Shown: in pieces, positions 17,085 through 27,689 of the stretch
Position numbering within the stretch: position 1 is the stretch's first letter
Layout: each line of letters begins with the position of its first letter
NCBI RefSeq assembly: GCF_001517105.1
Contig: NZ_LPVF01000008.1
Location: 1 to 64,000, forward strand
DNA from: Bacillus halotolerans
Lineage (GTDB): Bacteria > Bacillota > Bacilli > Bacillales > Bacillaceae
DNA length: 64,000 nucleotides
Direction: 5' to 3'
The notes under the pieces: model-generated
Told to the model about the DNA's origin: nothing
Databases searched by the model: none
Seen by the model: the letters and a program-made list of their open reading frames with translations, nothing else
Program-made: the position numbers and the translations under genes

Positions 17085-18251
17085 TTATGCTTTATGACTC
17101 TTTGCATTTTCATTTTTTTCTTCATCGTATAGATGCGACTGCATTTTAAACCAGTCAAATAAATGTGTCGTAATGACTTTGGCAACTGCATAGCCCGGAA
17201 TCGCAAGAATAATTCCGATAACACCAAACAGCTTGCCGGCAGTTAACAGCAGAAAAATAATGGTGATTGGGTGGATATGAAGGTTTTTCCCCATAATTTG
17301 CGGGGAGATCAGTTTCCCTTCAATAAGCTGAACAATTGTCCAGACGATCACAAGCTTGAGCAGCATCAGAGGCGATGTCACAATAGCGATAATGATCGCA
17401 GGCGTAATGGCGATTGTCGGACCTAAATACGGCACGATGCTTGTACAAGCCGCAATAACGGCAAGTAGCGAAGCGTAATCCAGTCCGATGATCAAATAGC
17501 CGATAAACAGCAAAAATCCAATGCAGAAGCTGACAATGATCTGTCCTCTGATATAAGAACTTAGCCGATGATTCATTTCGCTTAAAACTGTGTATGTTTG
17601 CTCTTTTAATTGTGTCGGCACAAACTTCAGTATGTAGATCGGCAATTTCTTTCCGTCCTTTAACAGATAGAAAAGAATAAATGGAACTGTCACGATCGAA
17701 ATGATAATCTCAGTTAAGGCGCCGATAAAATTCCCAACGCCGGTAAAGGTGCTGTTTACAATCGTCGCTGCCTGATCTGACACCTTTGTCGCGAGATCAG
17801 ATATATTAATGTTCATCGTTTGCTGCGCCTGATTGACAAAGTTACTGCCGATCAGTTCTTTTGTCTGATTCTCAACAACATCCACATATCTCGGGATGTT
17901 GTCAATCAAACTCATAATTTGCTCTTTTAAAAAGGGGATAATCGACACGATTGTGATCGTGATCAGCCCGATAATCAACAGATATAACAGCAAAATAGAA
18001 TAGATTCTTCTGATTCTTCTTCTCTCAAGGAAATCAACGACAGGGTTTAACAGATAAAAAACAATGCCTGTTAAAATAATCGGAAGCGATATCGTTTTGA
18101 GCAGAACAATGATCGGGGTGAAAATAAATGATGTTTTTGTAAATACGAGAATATTTAAACCAATCAGCAGCAGAACAAGCAAAAATAAAACAAACTTGTT
18201 GTCCAAGAAGAATCGCTTGAATCTGCCGCTCCATGTTTGCAACGTCTCCAC
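17085..18251 (-). CDS. yubA: AI-2E family membrane transporter YubA
   Basis: The 388-residue protein of the AI-2E/PerM exporter family has about eight membrane segments, with a central soluble stretch around residues 100-180 and the conserved [10 protein letters not shown]. The substrate is not known; some relatives export the AI-2 signal or act as Na+/H+ antiporters. The start is GTG at 18251 after GGAGGA. The ATG at 18272 lies upstream of that ribosome site. It may be co-transcribed with uppP. Confidence 0.82.
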   Translation of the reverse strand: METLQTWSGRFKRFFLDNKFVLFLLVLLLIGLNILVFTKTSFIFTPIIVLLKTISLPIILTGIVFYLLNPVVDFLERRRIRRIYSILLLYLLIIGLITITIVSIIPFLKEQIMSLIDNIPRYVDVVENQTKELIGSNFVNQAQQTMNINISDLATKVSDQAATIVNSTFTGVGNFIGALTEIIISIVTVPFILFYLLKDGKKLPIYILKFVPTQLKEQTYTVLSEMNHRLSSYIRGQIIVSFCIGFLLFIGYLIIGLDYASLLAVIAACTSIVPYLGPTIAITPAIIIAIVTSPLMLLKLVIVWTIVQLIEGKLISPQIMGKNLHIHPITIIFLLLTAGKLFGVIGIILAIPGYAVAKVITTHLFDWFKMQSHLYDEEKNENAKSHKA

Positions 18252-18431
18252 TATCGTTCCTCCGTCATACATAGTTTAAGTAAATTGTACACTATCGTAC
18301 CTATAATGAAAAATAAAAACCGCTAATTGCTGGAAAAACTTCCTTAACTAAAAAATGTGATTTGATCTATCATGTGCTTTTCTTCTTTTTAAGCTATAAT
18401 TTAGCTATATCATACAAAAGGAGCGATATGC

Positions 18432-19418
18432 GTGATACGATTTGCAATAGTAGGAACCAATTGGATTACAGACCGCTTTCTAGAAGCAGCTTCAGAAATT
18501 GAAGATTTCCGGCTCACAGCCGTTTATTCAAGAACACCTGAACGCGCCGCTGAGTTTGCCGCTCGGCATGGGGCTGCACATACCTTCTCCGACCTTCAGG
18601 AAATGGCCGCAAGCGATGGCTTTGATGCTGTATATCTCGCCAGCCCGAATGCTCTTCACAAGGAGCAGGCGATCCTCTTTATGAAACATGGCAAACATGT
18701 GTTATGCGAGAAACCGCTTGCTTCAAATACCAGAGAAACAGAAGAAATGATTTCAGCCGCCAGAGCGAATGGTGTTGTCCTCATGGAAGCAATGAAGACC
18801 ACATTCCTGCCTAATTTTAAAGAGCTGAAAAAACACTTCCACAAAATCGGCACAATCCGCAGATTTATTGCAAGCTACTGTCAGTACTCTTCAAGGTATG
18901 ATGCGTTTAGAAACGGAACTGTTTTGAACGCGTTTCAGCCAGAGCTGTCTAACGGCTCATTGATGGATATCGGCATCTATTGTATTTACCCTGCCGTTGT
19001 GCTGTTTGGAGAGCCGAAAGCCGTGAAAGCGAACGGATACACTTTATCTTCCGGCGTTGATGGAGAAGGTACCGTCATTCTCTCATATGACGGGTTTGAG
19101 GCCGTACTGATGCATTCTAAAATCTCAACTTCCTACGCGCCTGCTGAAATCCAAGGAGAAGACGGGACAATTGTAATGGATACGATTCATCGTCCTGAAC
19201 GAGTGGAAATCCGCTATCGTGACGGCCGCCTGGAAAACATTTCGCTCTCTGATCCTAAACCGGCAATGTATTACGAAGCGGCTGAATTTGTTTCACTCGT
19301 GAAAGAGAAGAAACAGGAATCTGAAGAAAATACATATGAACGCTCCTTGATCACTGCTAAAATCATGGAGGAAGCAAGAAAACAGATGGGTATTGTGTAC
19401 CCTGCTGATCAAGCCTAA
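18432..19418 (+). CDS. yulF: Gfo/Idh/MocA-family oxidoreductase YulF
   Basis: The 328-residue NAD(P)-dependent sugar oxidoreductase has an N-terminal Rossmann fold (FAIVGTNWIT), the family motif CEKPLA at about residue 95 and a C-terminal sheet domain. The start is GTG at 18432 with AAGGAG eight bases upstream. A TATAAT -10 box lies at 18395-18400. It sits next to and convergent with the rhamnose operon; a direct role in rhamnose use is not shown. Confidence 0.88.
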   Translation: MIRFAIVGTNWITDRFLEAASEIEDFRLTAVYSRTPERAAEFAARHGAAHTFSDLQEMAASDGFDAVYLASPNALHKEQAILFMKHGKHVLCEKPLASNTRETEEMISAARANGVVLMEAMKTTFLPNFKELKKHFHKIGTIRRFIASYCQYSSRYDAFRNGTVLNAFQPELSNGSLMDIGIYCIYPAVVLFGEPKAVKANGYTLSSGVDGEGTVILSYDGFEAVLMHSKISTSYAPAEIQGEDGTIVMDTIHRPERVEIRYRDGRLENISLSDPKPAMYYEAAEFVSLVKEKKQESEENTYERSLITAKIMEEARKQMGIVYPADQA

Positions 19419-19458
19419 AAAAATCCGCCCGCGGCATGTTGCACGCGTGCGGATTTTT
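19416..19458. terminator. Bidirectional terminator yulF / rhaA
   Basis: ATCCGC...GCGGAT with an inner CGCG/CGCG stem is flanked by A and T runs, serving both converging genes. Confidence 0.85.
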
Positions 19459-20733
19459 TTAAACGATCGGTGAGGATGCCTGTCTTTTGAAAAGCACGTT
19501 TTGTTCATATGCTTTGATATCATCAAGCCAAGCCTCTTTTATCGGCACTCCCATTTGCTCACAGTAATAATCCCAGATGGCACCGAAAGGATAGGTTTTA
19601 AATTCCTCCATCAGCGCCAGCCTTTCTGTAAAGCGCCCCTCATCCTGCAATTGTTTTAAATGGTCATTCGGAAGAAGCAAAGCGTACATTAAAGCTTTCA
19701 TCATATTTCTCGTTCCGATAGTCCAAGCGGCGACACGGTTAATGCTGGCATCGAAAAAATCCAGACCGATGGCGACTTTCTCTAATGCCTGATTACGGAC
19801 GATCTCAAGGGCGATTTCTCTCAATTCATCGTCTAACATCACGACATGGTCACTGTCCCAGCGAACGGGCCGGGATACGTGCAAGGCAAGTTTGTCTGTG
19901 TAAAGCAGCATCGCCGAGATCTTGTTTGATACCGTTTCTGTCGGGTGGAAATGTCCCGTATCGAGCAAGCATAACTTATGGTTCGTTAAAGCATAGGCTA
20001 AATAAAACTCATGAGACCCGACGACATATGATTCTGATCCAAGTCCGAACAGCTTGCTCTCGACCGAATCAACATTGTAATCTTCACTGATTTCCTCGCG
20101 GAATATCCGATCCAATGATTCTTTTAATCTTTTACGCGGCGTCAGCCTGTCACTCGGAATATCCTTATAGCCGTCCGGAATCCAAATATTCGTCAAGCAA
20201 GGCGTGCCTAATTCTTTGCCGAAATACGCTCCGATGCGGCGGCACGCGATGCAGTGATGAATCCAAAACTCCCGGATGGATGGATCAGGGTGTGCGAGTG
20301 TAAGCCCGTCATCCGCTTTCTCATGTGAAAACAGTGTCGGATTGAAATCTAATCCGATACCAAGACCCTTCGCCCACTTCACCCAATTTTCAAAGTGATG
20401 CGGCTTCAGCTGATCACGTTCAACAACTTCTCCGTTTGTTTCTGCATATATAGCGTGCAGGTTGACCCGATGCTTTCCCGGGATGAGAGACAGAGCTTTC
20501 TCCAGATCTCTTCTTAATTCTTCCGGGGTTTGCGCTTTTCCGGGATAATTGCCTGTGACGTCAATGCCGCCGGAAAGCTCGCCCTTATTCACTTCAAACC
20601 CTTCAATGTCATCACCCTGCCAGCAGTGGATTGAGATCGGAACTTGCTGTAATTGCCGGAACACAGCTTCAACATCAATTCCCCATTTTTCATATTCTTG
20701 TTTTGCGCTGTCATAATTCGCTTTTATCGTCAT
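19459..20733 (-). CDS. rhaA: L-rhamnose isomerase RhaA
   Basis: The 424-residue TIM-barrel enzyme converts L-rhamnose to L-rhamnulose using divalent metal. Signature segments include [14 protein letters not shown] near the N terminus, [24 protein letters not shown] and the active-site stretch around DSDHV, which carry the metal and substrate ligands of the family. It is the last gene of the rha operon. Its start overlaps the end of rhaM by 23 bases, with the ribosome site inside rhaM, which implies translational coupling. Confidence 0.95.
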   Translation of the reverse strand: MTIKANYDSAKQEYEKWGIDVEAVFRQLQQVPISIHCWQGDDIEGFEVNKGELSGGIDVTGNYPGKAQTPEELRRDLEKALSLIPGKHRVNLHAIYAETNGEVVERDQLKPHHFENWVKWAKGLGIGLDFNPTLFSHEKADDGLTLAHPDPSIREFWIHHCIACRRIGAYFGKELGTPCLTNIWIPDGYKDIPSDRLTPRKRLKESLDRIFREEISEDYNVDSVESKLFGLGSESYVVGSHEFYLAYALTNHKLCLLDTGHFHPTETVSNKISAMLLYTDKLALHVSRPVRWDSDHVVMLDDELREIALEIVRNQALEKVAIGLDFFDASINRVAAWTIGTRNMMKALMYALLLPNDHLKQLQDEGRFTERLALMEEFKTYPFGAIWDYYCEQMGVPIKEAWLDDIKAYEQNVLFKRQASSPIV

Positions 20734-21064
20734 ACGGCTCTCTCCCTTTTATTTCGAAATAAAAGACTTCCTTCAGATCGATTGAAACGGGACTGTCATC
20801 AGCGTTTGTTTTCATTAATGGCGCCATTGATTTCCACCATCTGCGGCACACCTCTGTGTCCGCCATCTTCTTCCACTTTTCCTCATCCTCTATCTCTAAA
20901 TAAGCAAATAACCGGCCTGTCTCTTCGTCTAAAAAAATAGAATAGTGATGCGCTCCATGGGCTTTAAGCGCTTCCGCCATTTCTGGCCAAATGTCATCAT
21001 GCCTCTGTTTATATTCCTTGAATTTATCTTTATGGACGAACATGATACTCGCTTTTCTTTTCAA
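20711..21064 (-). CDS. rhaM: L-rhamnose mutarotase RhaM
   Basis: The 117-residue dimeric alpha+beta-barrel protein interconverts the anomers of L-rhamnose, feeding the isomerase. Family features are the early [25 protein letters not shown] and [14 protein letters not shown] placed the start at TTG 21064 because AGGTGATC, a full SD match, stands six bases before it. An ATG at 21073 is closer to or inside that site. The C-terminus runs about a dozen residues past the usual EVFYF end and overlaps the rhaA start. Confidence 0.85.
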   Translation of the reverse strand: MKRKASIMFVHKDKFKEYKQRHDDIWPEMAEALKAHGAHHYSIFLDEETGRLFAYLEIEDEEKWKKMADTEVCRRWWKSMAPLMKTNADDSPVSIDLKEVFYFEIKGREPYDDKSEL

Positions 21065-21079
21065 GCTGATCACCTCTTT

Positions 21080-22537
21080 TCATTTAGATAGCGCTTTCAA
21101 AACAGTTTGATGATAGGACTGAATGATGGCGCTTCTGTCAGGATCTTTAGGCATAAACACTTTAATAGGAAAGGAGTTTCTGACGGTCTTGCGGGCCTGG
21201 TTTACGTCCTTTATTTCTTTGGCAGCAATCATTTGCATCAGCAGATTTCCGATGGCTGTCGCCTCAGCAGGTCCGGCGTATACCGTTTTTCCGCTCATAT
21301 CAGCGGTTAATTGATTTAAGAAGTCGTTTTGGGCGCCTCCTCCAATAATATGAAGCTGTTGAATGTTTTTCCCTGTAATGGTTTCTAGTTCTGAGATGGC
21401 TATCGCATAGATGATGGCTAAATTGCTGTAGATACAGCAGGCAAGTTCGCCTGCGGTGTGAGGAATCTGTTGGAAGGTTTCTCTGCAATAATGTTGTATT
21501 TCCTTTATCATGTCGTTCGGATTCAGAAAACGATCATCATTTAAGTTGATAAACTGCTGAAACGGTTTTGTTTTTCCAGCTTCTTCTGCCAGTTGATGGA
21601 ATTCATAATCTTTTCGTAATTGTTTCCGGACTTCTTGTATCATCCACATGCCAATGATGTTTTTCAGGAAACGAATGGTGTTGTTTGCGCCGCGTTCATT
21701 TGTATAATTGTTTTTCAACGCGAGTTTATTTATAATCGGCGTTTCGTTCTCCATTCCGATTAGCGACCATGTTCCGCTGCTGATATACGCCCAATCATTG
21801 TTTATGCCTGGTGCGGCGAGGACAGCTGAAGCAGTATCATGCGTTGCGACGGTAATCACCCTGCAAGCCGGCAAATCATAGCCTGGAAACCAATCATTTC
21901 TTAGCATGCCGAGTTCCTGTCCCGGTTCAGTCAGCGGCGGAAATTGCTGTTCCTTAACAGACACGGCCTCGAGCAATTCGGGATCAAACTTTCCTGTTAA
22001 GGCGTTTAAGAGCTGGGTCGTGGACGCATTTGTGATTTCCGCTGCTGCTTTGCCGGTTAAGCAATAGCCTAAATAATCCGGCACCATTAAAATCTGCTCT
22101 GTTTGTCTCAGCAGCTCTCGGTCTTCTTCATATAATTGATAGATTGTGTTAAATGGCAGAAACTGAATGCCTGTTTTTTGATAGATTGTTTCTTTTGATA
22201 TCGTTTGCGCAAGCTTCTCCATTGTGTTCTCTGTTCTTTTATCCCGGTATGATATGACTTCTCGTAAGCGGCTTCCTTTCTCATCCAGCAAGACGTAATC
22301 AACGGCCCATGTATCAATGCCGACGGTGCAGCAGTCATAGCCAAGGGCTTTCACCTTTTGCAGCCCTTGCAGGATTTGCTCTAGCAAATGATCAATATCC
22401 CAATAGCCATGTCCGTCTCTTTGCATGAAGCCGTTTGCGAATCGGTGAATCTCTTGTACTGCAAGCTTTCCTTTCTGGAGTTCGCCTATGATGACTCTCC
22501 CGCTTGATGCCCCTATATCAACAGCAGCATATATCAT
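21080..22537 (-). CDS. rhaB: Rhamnulokinase RhaB
   Basis: The 485-residue FGGY-type carbohydrate kinase has the N-terminal phosphate loop DIGASSGRVIIG, the catalytic region around GIDTWAVDYVLLD and the C-terminal nucleotide motif IIGGGAQNDFLNQ. It phosphorylates L-rhamnulose to L-rhamnulose-1-phosphate with ATP. Its ATG overlaps the rhaR stop by four bases (ATGA). Confidence 0.94.
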   Translation of the reverse strand: MIYAAVDIGASSGRVIIGELQKGKLAVQEIHRFANGFMQRDGHGYWDIDHLLEQILQGLQKVKALGYDCCTVGIDTWAVDYVLLDEKGSRLREVISYRDKRTENTMEKLAQTISKETIYQKTGIQFLPFNTIYQLYEEDRELLRQTEQILMVPDYLGYCLTGKAAAEITNASTTQLLNALTGKFDPELLEAVSVKEQQFPPLTEPGQELGMLRNDWFPGYDLPACRVITVATHDTASAVLAAPGINNDWAYISSGTWSLIGMENETPIINKLALKNNYTNERGANNTIRFLKNIIGMWMIQEVRKQLRKDYEFHQLAEEAGKTKPFQQFINLNDDRFLNPNDMIKEIQHYCRETFQQIPHTAGELACCIYSNLAIIYAIAISELETITGKNIQQLHIIGGGAQNDFLNQLTADMSGKTVYAGPAEATAIGNLLMQMIAAKEIKDVNQARKTVRNSFPIKVFMPKDPDRSAIIQSYHQTVLKALSK

Positions 22538-23319
22538 CCTTTCACCCTTTCTTTAGGAAGGGGGACGGCTGTTACTTTCACATTCTTTTCTTCAAGGGCT
22601 TTTACTGATACCGGATCAAGTCTGGAATCGGTAATGATGCAGCTGACATCCTGCAAAGAGGCGATATGTGAAAACTCGCGGTTCCCCCATTTGCTTGAAT
22701 CGGCCATCAAAATGGTCTGATCAGATCTTTCAATCATCCGTATTTTAAGCAGTGCCTGCCACTCATTTGAGTCGCTCATTCCATGTTCCATATCAAACCC
22801 TTGGCAGGACAGAAAGGTTTTATTTACATGATAGGTTTCTAGTGAACGTTCAGCTAACGGTCCCGCAAATGATAATGATTTTGTCAGCAAGATACCGCCG
22901 GTTGAGATAACTGATATTTTTTGTTTTTTGCTCAGTTCAATGGCTGCCTTCATTGAATTTGTAATGACGGTGAGCTCAATATCAGGGAGTATTTTCGCCA
23001 TGTACCATGCAGTGGTGCTTGCATCGAGAATGATTCGGTCACCGCTTTTTACATATTTGGCCGCTTCATGAGCAATGGCTTTTTTCTCTATTACATTTGT
23101 AATTTCACGTTCAGAAAAATGAATTTCCGACTCCTGCTGCTGAATGCTGACCGCACCTCCGTGGCTGCGGCTCAGCTTATGCTCTTTCTCAAGCTTCTCA
23201 AGGTCCCGCCGAATCGTTTCTTCTGTGACAGAAAATAGGTCACTCAATTCGGATACGCGGATGCTTAAACGCTTATTCACTAGTTCGACTATTTTTTTCT
23301 GCCGTTCTGCTACTAACAT
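22534..23319 (-). CDS. rhaR: DeoR-family rhamnose repressor RhaR
   Basis: The 261-residue regulator has an N-terminal helix-turn-helix (about residues 20-45, VSELSDLFSVTEETIRRDLEK) and a C-terminal sugar-phosphate sensor (DeoRC, with ILDASTTAWYMAK and MADSSKWG). In B. subtilis it represses the rha operon, with rhamnulose-1-phosphate the likely inducer. Being inside the operon it would regulate itself. Direct repeats over the rhaEW promoter are the likely operator. Confidence 0.92.
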   Translation of the reverse strand: MLVAERQKKIVELVNKRLSIRVSELSDLFSVTEETIRRDLEKLEKEHKLSRSHGGAVSIQQQESEIHFSEREITNVIEKKAIAHEAAKYVKSGDRIILDASTTAWYMAKILPDIELTVITNSMKAAIELSKKQKISVISTGGILLTKSLSFAGPLAERSLETYHVNKTFLSCQGFDMEHGMSDSNEWQALLKIRMIERSDQTILMADSSKWGNREFSHIASLQDVSCIITDSRLDPVSVKALEEKNVKVTAVPLPKERVKG

Positions 23320-23376
23320 CGGTAACGTCCTTCCTCATTAATATCCGCCTTGCTTTTCCCATATCATAGCATACTT

Positions 23377-25446
23377 CTAACGCGTAAAAGCTGCCGGGAC
23401 GCCGCCGTCTACTGTAATCATACACCCTGTCGTCTTTTCAGCTTTAGACGAAGCCAAAAACGCGATTGATTCGGCAATATCCTGCGGGTAAATATTAACC
23501 AAAAGCGTTGTGCGTTTCCGATAATGTTCCTCTAGCTGATCCGGCTCTATTCCATATGACGCAGCCCGTTCCTCCCGCCAGCTTGACCCCCAAATCGCTG
23601 AGCCTTGGAGAACCGCGTCAGGCAAAACTGAGTTTACACGAATGCCGTATTCTCCTCCTTCTGCCGCAATACATCGAGCCAAATGGGTTTCAAGTGCTTT
23701 TACCGAACTGTAGGCTGAAGCGTTTTTTCCCGCATAGACAGCGTTTTTCGATCCCACAAACACCATGCTTCCGCCTATGTTTTGCTGTTTCATTTGCTTA
23801 AACGCTTCGCGGGCCACGAGGAAATAGCCGGTTCCCAAAACATTGATATTGAGATTCCATTCTTTTAGGCTTGTTTCGTCAAAAGGGCTTGATGTTGCCA
23901 GCCCGGCATTATTAACGACAATGTCAATGCCGCCGTAGGTAAGCGTTGCTTGTTCAAAGGCAGACTGTACCTCATCTTCATTTGTCACATCCATTTTGAC
24001 AGCCATTGCGCGTCCTTCTCCGTACGTTTCGTTTATTTCCTCGGCAATTTTTTGTGCGCCTTCTACATTCAGGTCAGCCGCGATCACGTGTCCGCCTTCT
24101 GCTGCAAAGTGCCGGCAGGCTGCACTTCCGATTCCGCCGGCTCCACCTGTTATCAATGCTACTTTTCGAGAAAATTCTGCTTCCGGCGGGGCCAGCGTGA
24201 GTTTATATAATTCCAGCGGCCAGTATTCAACATGATAGGATTCATTTTCGTTTAATGAAACAAATCGTCCGAGTGAGGCAGATCCTTTCATTACAGCAAT
24301 AGCTCTCTGGTATAAAGCACCGCTAACTTTTGACATGGCAAGGCTTTTTCCCGTATTGACCATTCCAATGCCAGGAATCAATATGACACGCGGCGCTGAT
24401 TCAAAGATTTGATCCCCTTCCTGCTGATTGCGTGCAAAGTAAGCTTGATACTCTGCTTTGAAGCGCTCGATCCCTGACTTCAAAAGATCCTCCAGCTCCT
24501 GTGCATCTTGCGTTTCCGGATTCCATTCAATGTACAGCGGGACACGCTTTGTATGAACCAGGTGATCCGGACACGCAGCGCCAATTTGAGAAAGCTCCGG
24601 CGCTTGCACGCTGTTTACAAATTCTAATACCTCTTCATGATCGTCATAGGAGAGGATCATTTTCTTTTCATCGCTTACAGCTCCTCGGATAACAGGCATG
24701 ATACCCGCCAGAATTTGTTTCCGCTTATCTGCTGGCAGTGACTCGTATCGCCTGCCGCCAAATCGCTGTTTTTGGTTGATGCGTTCATGAATGTACTGCT
24801 CAGCTTCTTGAATAATGGAGATCGTTTTCTCATAACACTTCTCTGACGTATCTCCCCAAGTGACTAAGCCGTGTTTTTCCATTAAGACAAGCTCGGCATT
24901 TGGATTGTTTGCCACGCCGTCTGCGATCATTTTAGACAGAGTAAATCCCGGGCGAACGTATGGCACCCACACAAACCGCCTGCCGTAAATATCTTCGGCA
25001 ATTTGTTTTCCATGATCTGCGCAGCAAATACTGATAATCGCATCCGGATGGGTATGGTCAACATGATTGTATGGCAAAAATGCGTGTAAGAGTGTTTCAA
25101 TGGAAGGGCGGGGATGTTTGCTGTCTATCATACAATGAGACAAGTAATCTACCATTTCTTCATCTGACATCTGGTCTCTTTCAATCAGCGGACGGATGTC
25201 ATCTAATCTCAGGCCGGTAAAGTTATGCGCTTTCATTGTTGCCAAGTCTGAGCCGCTACCTTTTACCCACATCACTTCTGTTTCGCGGCCTCTGAAATCC
25301 TTCTCCGTTGTTTTCATCGACGTATTGCCGCCGCCCCAGTTGCATACAGTGCGGTCTGCACCGATTAAATTGGACCGATACACCAACTCTTCAACACCCT
25401 TAGGCAGCTGGGCGGCATGTTCTGATTCCCATACATGTTTCACCAT
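23377..25446 (-). CDS. rhaEW: Bifunctional rhamnulose-1-phosphate aldolase / L-lactaldehyde dehydrogenase RhaEW
   Basis: The 689-residue fusion has an N-terminal class II aldolase domain (about residues 15-260, with the zinc site in HTHPDA and the EKHGLVTWG segment) and a C-terminal short-chain dehydrogenase domain (about 425-689, with the NAD motif ITGGAGGIGSA, NNAGLA and catalytic YSSVK). It cleaves rhamnulose-1-phosphate to dihydroxyacetone phosphate and L-lactaldehyde and oxidises the latter to L-lactate. It is first in the operon. The ATG at 25446 follows GGGGGA; an in-frame ATG at 25461 is too close to it. Confidence 0.94.
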   Translation of the reverse strand: MVKHVWESEHAAQLPKGVEELVYRSNLIGADRTVCNWGGGNTSMKTTEKDFRGRETEVMWVKGSGSDLATMKAHNFTGLRLDDIRPLIERDQMSDEEMVDYLSHCMIDSKHPRPSIETLLHAFLPYNHVDHTHPDAIISICCADHGKQIAEDIYGRRFVWVPYVRPGFTLSKMIADGVANNPNAELVLMEKHGLVTWGDTSEKCYEKTISIIQEAEQYIHERINQKQRFGGRRYESLPADKRKQILAGIMPVIRGAVSDEKKMILSYDDHEEVLEFVNSVQAPELSQIGAACPDHLVHTKRVPLYIEWNPETQDAQELEDLLKSGIERFKAEYQAYFARNQQEGDQIFESAPRVILIPGIGMVNTGKSLAMSKVSGALYQRAIAVMKGSASLGRFVSLNENESYHVEYWPLELYKLTLAPPEAEFSRKVALITGGAGGIGSAACRHFAAEGGHVIAADLNVEGAQKIAEEINETYGEGRAMAVKMDVTNEDEVQSAFEQATLTYGGIDIVVNNAGLATSSPFDETSLKEWNLNINVLGTGYFLVAREAFKQMKQQNIGGSMVFVGSKNAVYAGKNASAYSSVKALETHLARCIAAEGGEYGIRVNSVLPDAVLQGSAIWGSSWREERAASYGIEPDQLEEHYRKRTTLLVNIYPQDIAESIAFLASSKAEKTTGCMITVDGGVPAAFTR

Positions 25447-25471
25447 TTCATCTTCCCCCATCCCTTTTATT

Positions 25472-25485
25472 TGTATCCGCTTTCA
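25472..25485 (-). promoter_or_regulatory. cre (CcpA) site of the rha operon
   Basis: On the minus strand TGAAAGCGGATACA matches the catabolite-responsive element consensus at all but one defined position. It begins right after the -10 box, a position where CcpA would block transcription in the presence of glucose. Confidence 0.7.
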
Positions 25486-25532
25486 TTATATATGATGTTT
25501 GTTTGTTTTTGAATACCTTTTGTTTGTTTTTG
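25485..25532 (-). promoter_or_regulatory. rhaEW promoter with direct-repeat operator candidate
   Basis: On the minus strand -35 TTCAAA (plus 25508-25513), a 17-base spacer and -10 TATAAT (plus 25485-25490) form the promoter. On the plus strand the 14-mer TTTGTTTGTTTTTG occurs at 25498 and again at 25519, a 21-base step or two helical turns. The repeats cover and flank the -35 box, fitting a DeoR-type repressor such as RhaR. Confidence 0.65.
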
Positions 25533-25547
25533 TTTTTATCAAGAAAC

Positions 25548-25588
25548 AAAAAAAAGAAAGCAGCAAAGATATGCCGCTTTCTTTTTCT
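25548..25588 (-). terminator. tlpB terminator
   Basis: On the minus strand AAAGCGGC pairs with GCTGCTTT around ATATCTTT, giving a bulged stem followed by a long T run. Confidence 0.7.
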
Positions 25589-25589
25589 A

Positions 25590-27578
25590 TTAAGATTCAA
25601 TTTTAAATTTTTTCGTAATGTCTTGAAGTTCTTCCGCCATGTTCGCCAATGTTTCAGCTGAAGAGCTGATTTCCTCCATAGACGCAAGCTGCTCTTCCGC
25701 CGAAGCTGCGATATCTTGAATGCCCGCTGAGCCTTCTTTCGCTACTGCGGAAATCTCCTCAACCGCACTTGATACTTCCTGTGACCCGACTGACAGCTGT
25801 TCAACCGTCGCATTCAGATTTTGCAATTCACCGGATATTTGCGATGTCATCTCATAGATTTGCTTAAAGCTTTCAGCTGTTTGATCTGTAATTTGCAAAC
25901 CTTCTTTTACTTCATGATTCACGGATTGGAACATAGAGAGCGACGTGCTGATTTCTCTGACAATCTCTTGAATTAATCCTTCAATTTCCTTCGCAGAACT
26001 TGCAGATTGCACAGCAAGTTTTCTGACCTCTTCCGCTACAACAGAGAAGCCTCTGCCGTATTCTCCGGCTCTGGCTGCCTCAATTGCTGCATTTAAAGCC
26101 AACAAGTTCGTTTGATCGGCAATGCCATTGATTACATTTAAGATGCTGGTAATGTCCTGAGATTTTGTTTCAAGGCCTTTGACGACGGCTTCAGCTTTTT
26201 GAACGGATTCATCGATTGTCTTCATTTGGCCGACTGTGTGCTCTACCAGTTTTTCTCCGCTTCCGGCTGCCTCAGAGGACTGGATTGAAGACTTTGTAAT
26301 GGTCGATGAAGCCTGGGCCACTTTTGATATGCCGTGGTTCATTTGAGAAAGATGATCTGAGCTTGTTTCCAATTTCTCGCTTTGCGCCTCGTTGCCATTT
26401 GAAAACTGTTCGATTGCCAGCGTAATGTGTTCAGTCGCCTTACTCGTTTGGGCCGCACTTGCCGTCAGTTCTTCAGAAGATGATGCGACATTTTCTACAG
26501 ACGTTTGAATAACACCGATGACAGAACGCAATGATTCAGACATCTCGTTAAAGCTTTCTCCTAGCTGGCCAAACTCATTTTTCGACTGAATATCAATTAC
26601 TTCCGTTAAATCTCCGCTGCTTATTTTCGCAGATGTTGAAACCAGTTTTCTTAACGGTTTGGTGATGGCGCGTATAATAAAGAGAATGAGTATGCCGCCG
26701 ATCACAATTGACACGCATAGAATGATAACGGCAGTGTTCAGTACCGGACTTGAAGCATCTTGCAATTCACTGACAAAATACGTACCTGCGATTTTCCACC
26801 CTGTCAGTTTATTTGTCGCAAATGCCATTTTCTTTTCTTTGCCTTCGAAGGTGTATTCAAATGAGCCGTCTGCTTTTGAATATACCTCTTTTGTCCAGTC
26901 GCCGGATCCAGTTGTTCCTGGCTTAATCGTCGGATGGGCGATATATTTTTTGTTGCCTGTTGTAATAAATGCAAAGCCGTTTTTACCGATTTTTATTCTC
27001 TGTGAAGCTGCCAGCACTTCATCCAGATTTAAATCAAGCGCTATGACCCCTGAGCCATCTTTTAATTGTTTGGAAATCGTAACAACGATATCTCCTGTCG
27101 CTTCGTCAGTATACGGCTCTGAGAATACAGCCTGTCCTTTTTTCGCAACGGCTTGTTTGTACCAGTCACGTTCTGTCGGATCGAAACCTTTAGGAACGCC
27201 GCTTTCCGGATATTTGTAAAGCTTTTTATTTTCTGAAGCCGCATAGATTGCTCCTACATCGGCATTTAGTGTTGTGTACTGCTTAAATTTTTCATTCAGT
27301 AAGGTTTTATTTTTGCCTTGTAATATGTCTTTATCAATCGTCTCACTGTAATAATCTATTGCTTTTACTTTATTTTTCAATTTGTTTTCAAGTGTGCTGT
27401 TGAGTTCTTCAACGTTTCCTATTGCACTATTCGTGAGTTCCCTGTCCAGCGCGTTCCAAGCTGATTGATAACTGAAATATGCTAATACCCCAATCGGCAA
27501 AATGAGCACTGTCAGAAACGCAGCGATAAGCGGTTTGCTGATTGATGGCTGTTTGATCCAATGTATGAATTTTCCCAT
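25590..27578 (-). CDS. tlpB: Methyl-accepting chemotaxis protein TlpB
   Basis: The 662-residue chemoreceptor has TM1 (about residues 17-37), an extracellular dCache sensor (about 38-280), TM2 (about 281-303), a HAMP domain (about 304-357) and a long helical signalling domain whose tip reads [20 protein letters not shown]. TlpB in B. subtilis is linked to pH taxis. It is one of four tandem paralogs here and has its own sigma-D-like promoter. The name follows from gene order and length. Confidence 0.92.
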   Translation of the reverse strand: MGKFIHWIKQPSISKPLIAAFLTVLILPIGVLAYFSYQSAWNALDRELTNSAIGNVEELNSTLENKLKNKVKAIDYYSETIDKDILQGKNKTLLNEKFKQYTTLNADVGAIYAASENKKLYKYPESGVPKGFDPTERDWYKQAVAKKGQAVFSEPYTDEATGDIVVTISKQLKDGSGVIALDLNLDEVLAASQRIKIGKNGFAFITTGNKKYIAHPTIKPGTTGSGDWTKEVYSKADGSFEYTFEGKEKKMAFATNKLTGWKIAGTYFVSELQDASSPVLNTAVIILCVSIVIGGILILFIIRAITKPLRKLVSTSAKISSGDLTEVIDIQSKNEFGQLGESFNEMSESLRSVIGVIQTSVENVASSSEELTASAAQTSKATEHITLAIEQFSNGNEAQSEKLETSSDHLSQMNHGISKVAQASSTITKSSIQSSEAAGSGEKLVEHTVGQMKTIDESVQKAEAVVKGLETKSQDITSILNVINGIADQTNLLALNAAIEAARAGEYGRGFSVVAEEVRKLAVQSASSAKEIEGLIQEIVREISTSLSMFQSVNHEVKEGLQITDQTAESFKQIYEMTSQISGELQNLNATVEQLSVGSQEVSSAVEEISAVAKEGSAGIQDIAASAEEQLASMEEISSSAETLANMAEELQDITKKFKIES

Positions 27579-27609
27579 TCTCGATAATTCCTCCTTTAAG
27601 CTAAAAATA

Positions 27610-27637
27610 ATATCGTCAAGCTAGGATAAAAGCTTTA
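27610..27637 (-). promoter_or_regulatory. Sigma-D-like promoter of tlpB
   Basis: On the minus strand TAAA, a 16-base spacer and GACGATAT lie 30-60 bases upstream of tlpB. The -10 has one mismatch to GCCGATAT. Confidence 0.6.
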
Positions 27638-27644
27638 ATAAAAA

Positions 27645-27681
27645 AACTAAAAAAACACCCAAGTGCAGAACCTTGGGTGTT
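27645..27681 (-). terminator. mcpA terminator
   Basis: AACACCCAAG and CTTGGGTGTT pair perfectly around an 8-base loop, followed by T on the minus strand. Confidence 0.88.
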
Positions 27682-27689
27682 TTGACTCA

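Noticed and set aside
17041-17090. Hairpin TTCCAT/ATGGAA between uppP and yubA as a terminator
   Set aside because: No T run follows on the minus strand, so I do not call it a terminator.
25498-25532. GTTTG/TTTTG repeats as a possible CRISPR or mobile-element end
   Set aside because: There are only two copies, over a promoter, with no spacers or cas genes. A repressor operator is the simpler reading.
26659-27219. 186-codon open frame antisense to tlpB
   Set aside because: It reflects codon bias of the chemoreceptor gene on the other strand. There is no ribosome site, promoter or family.
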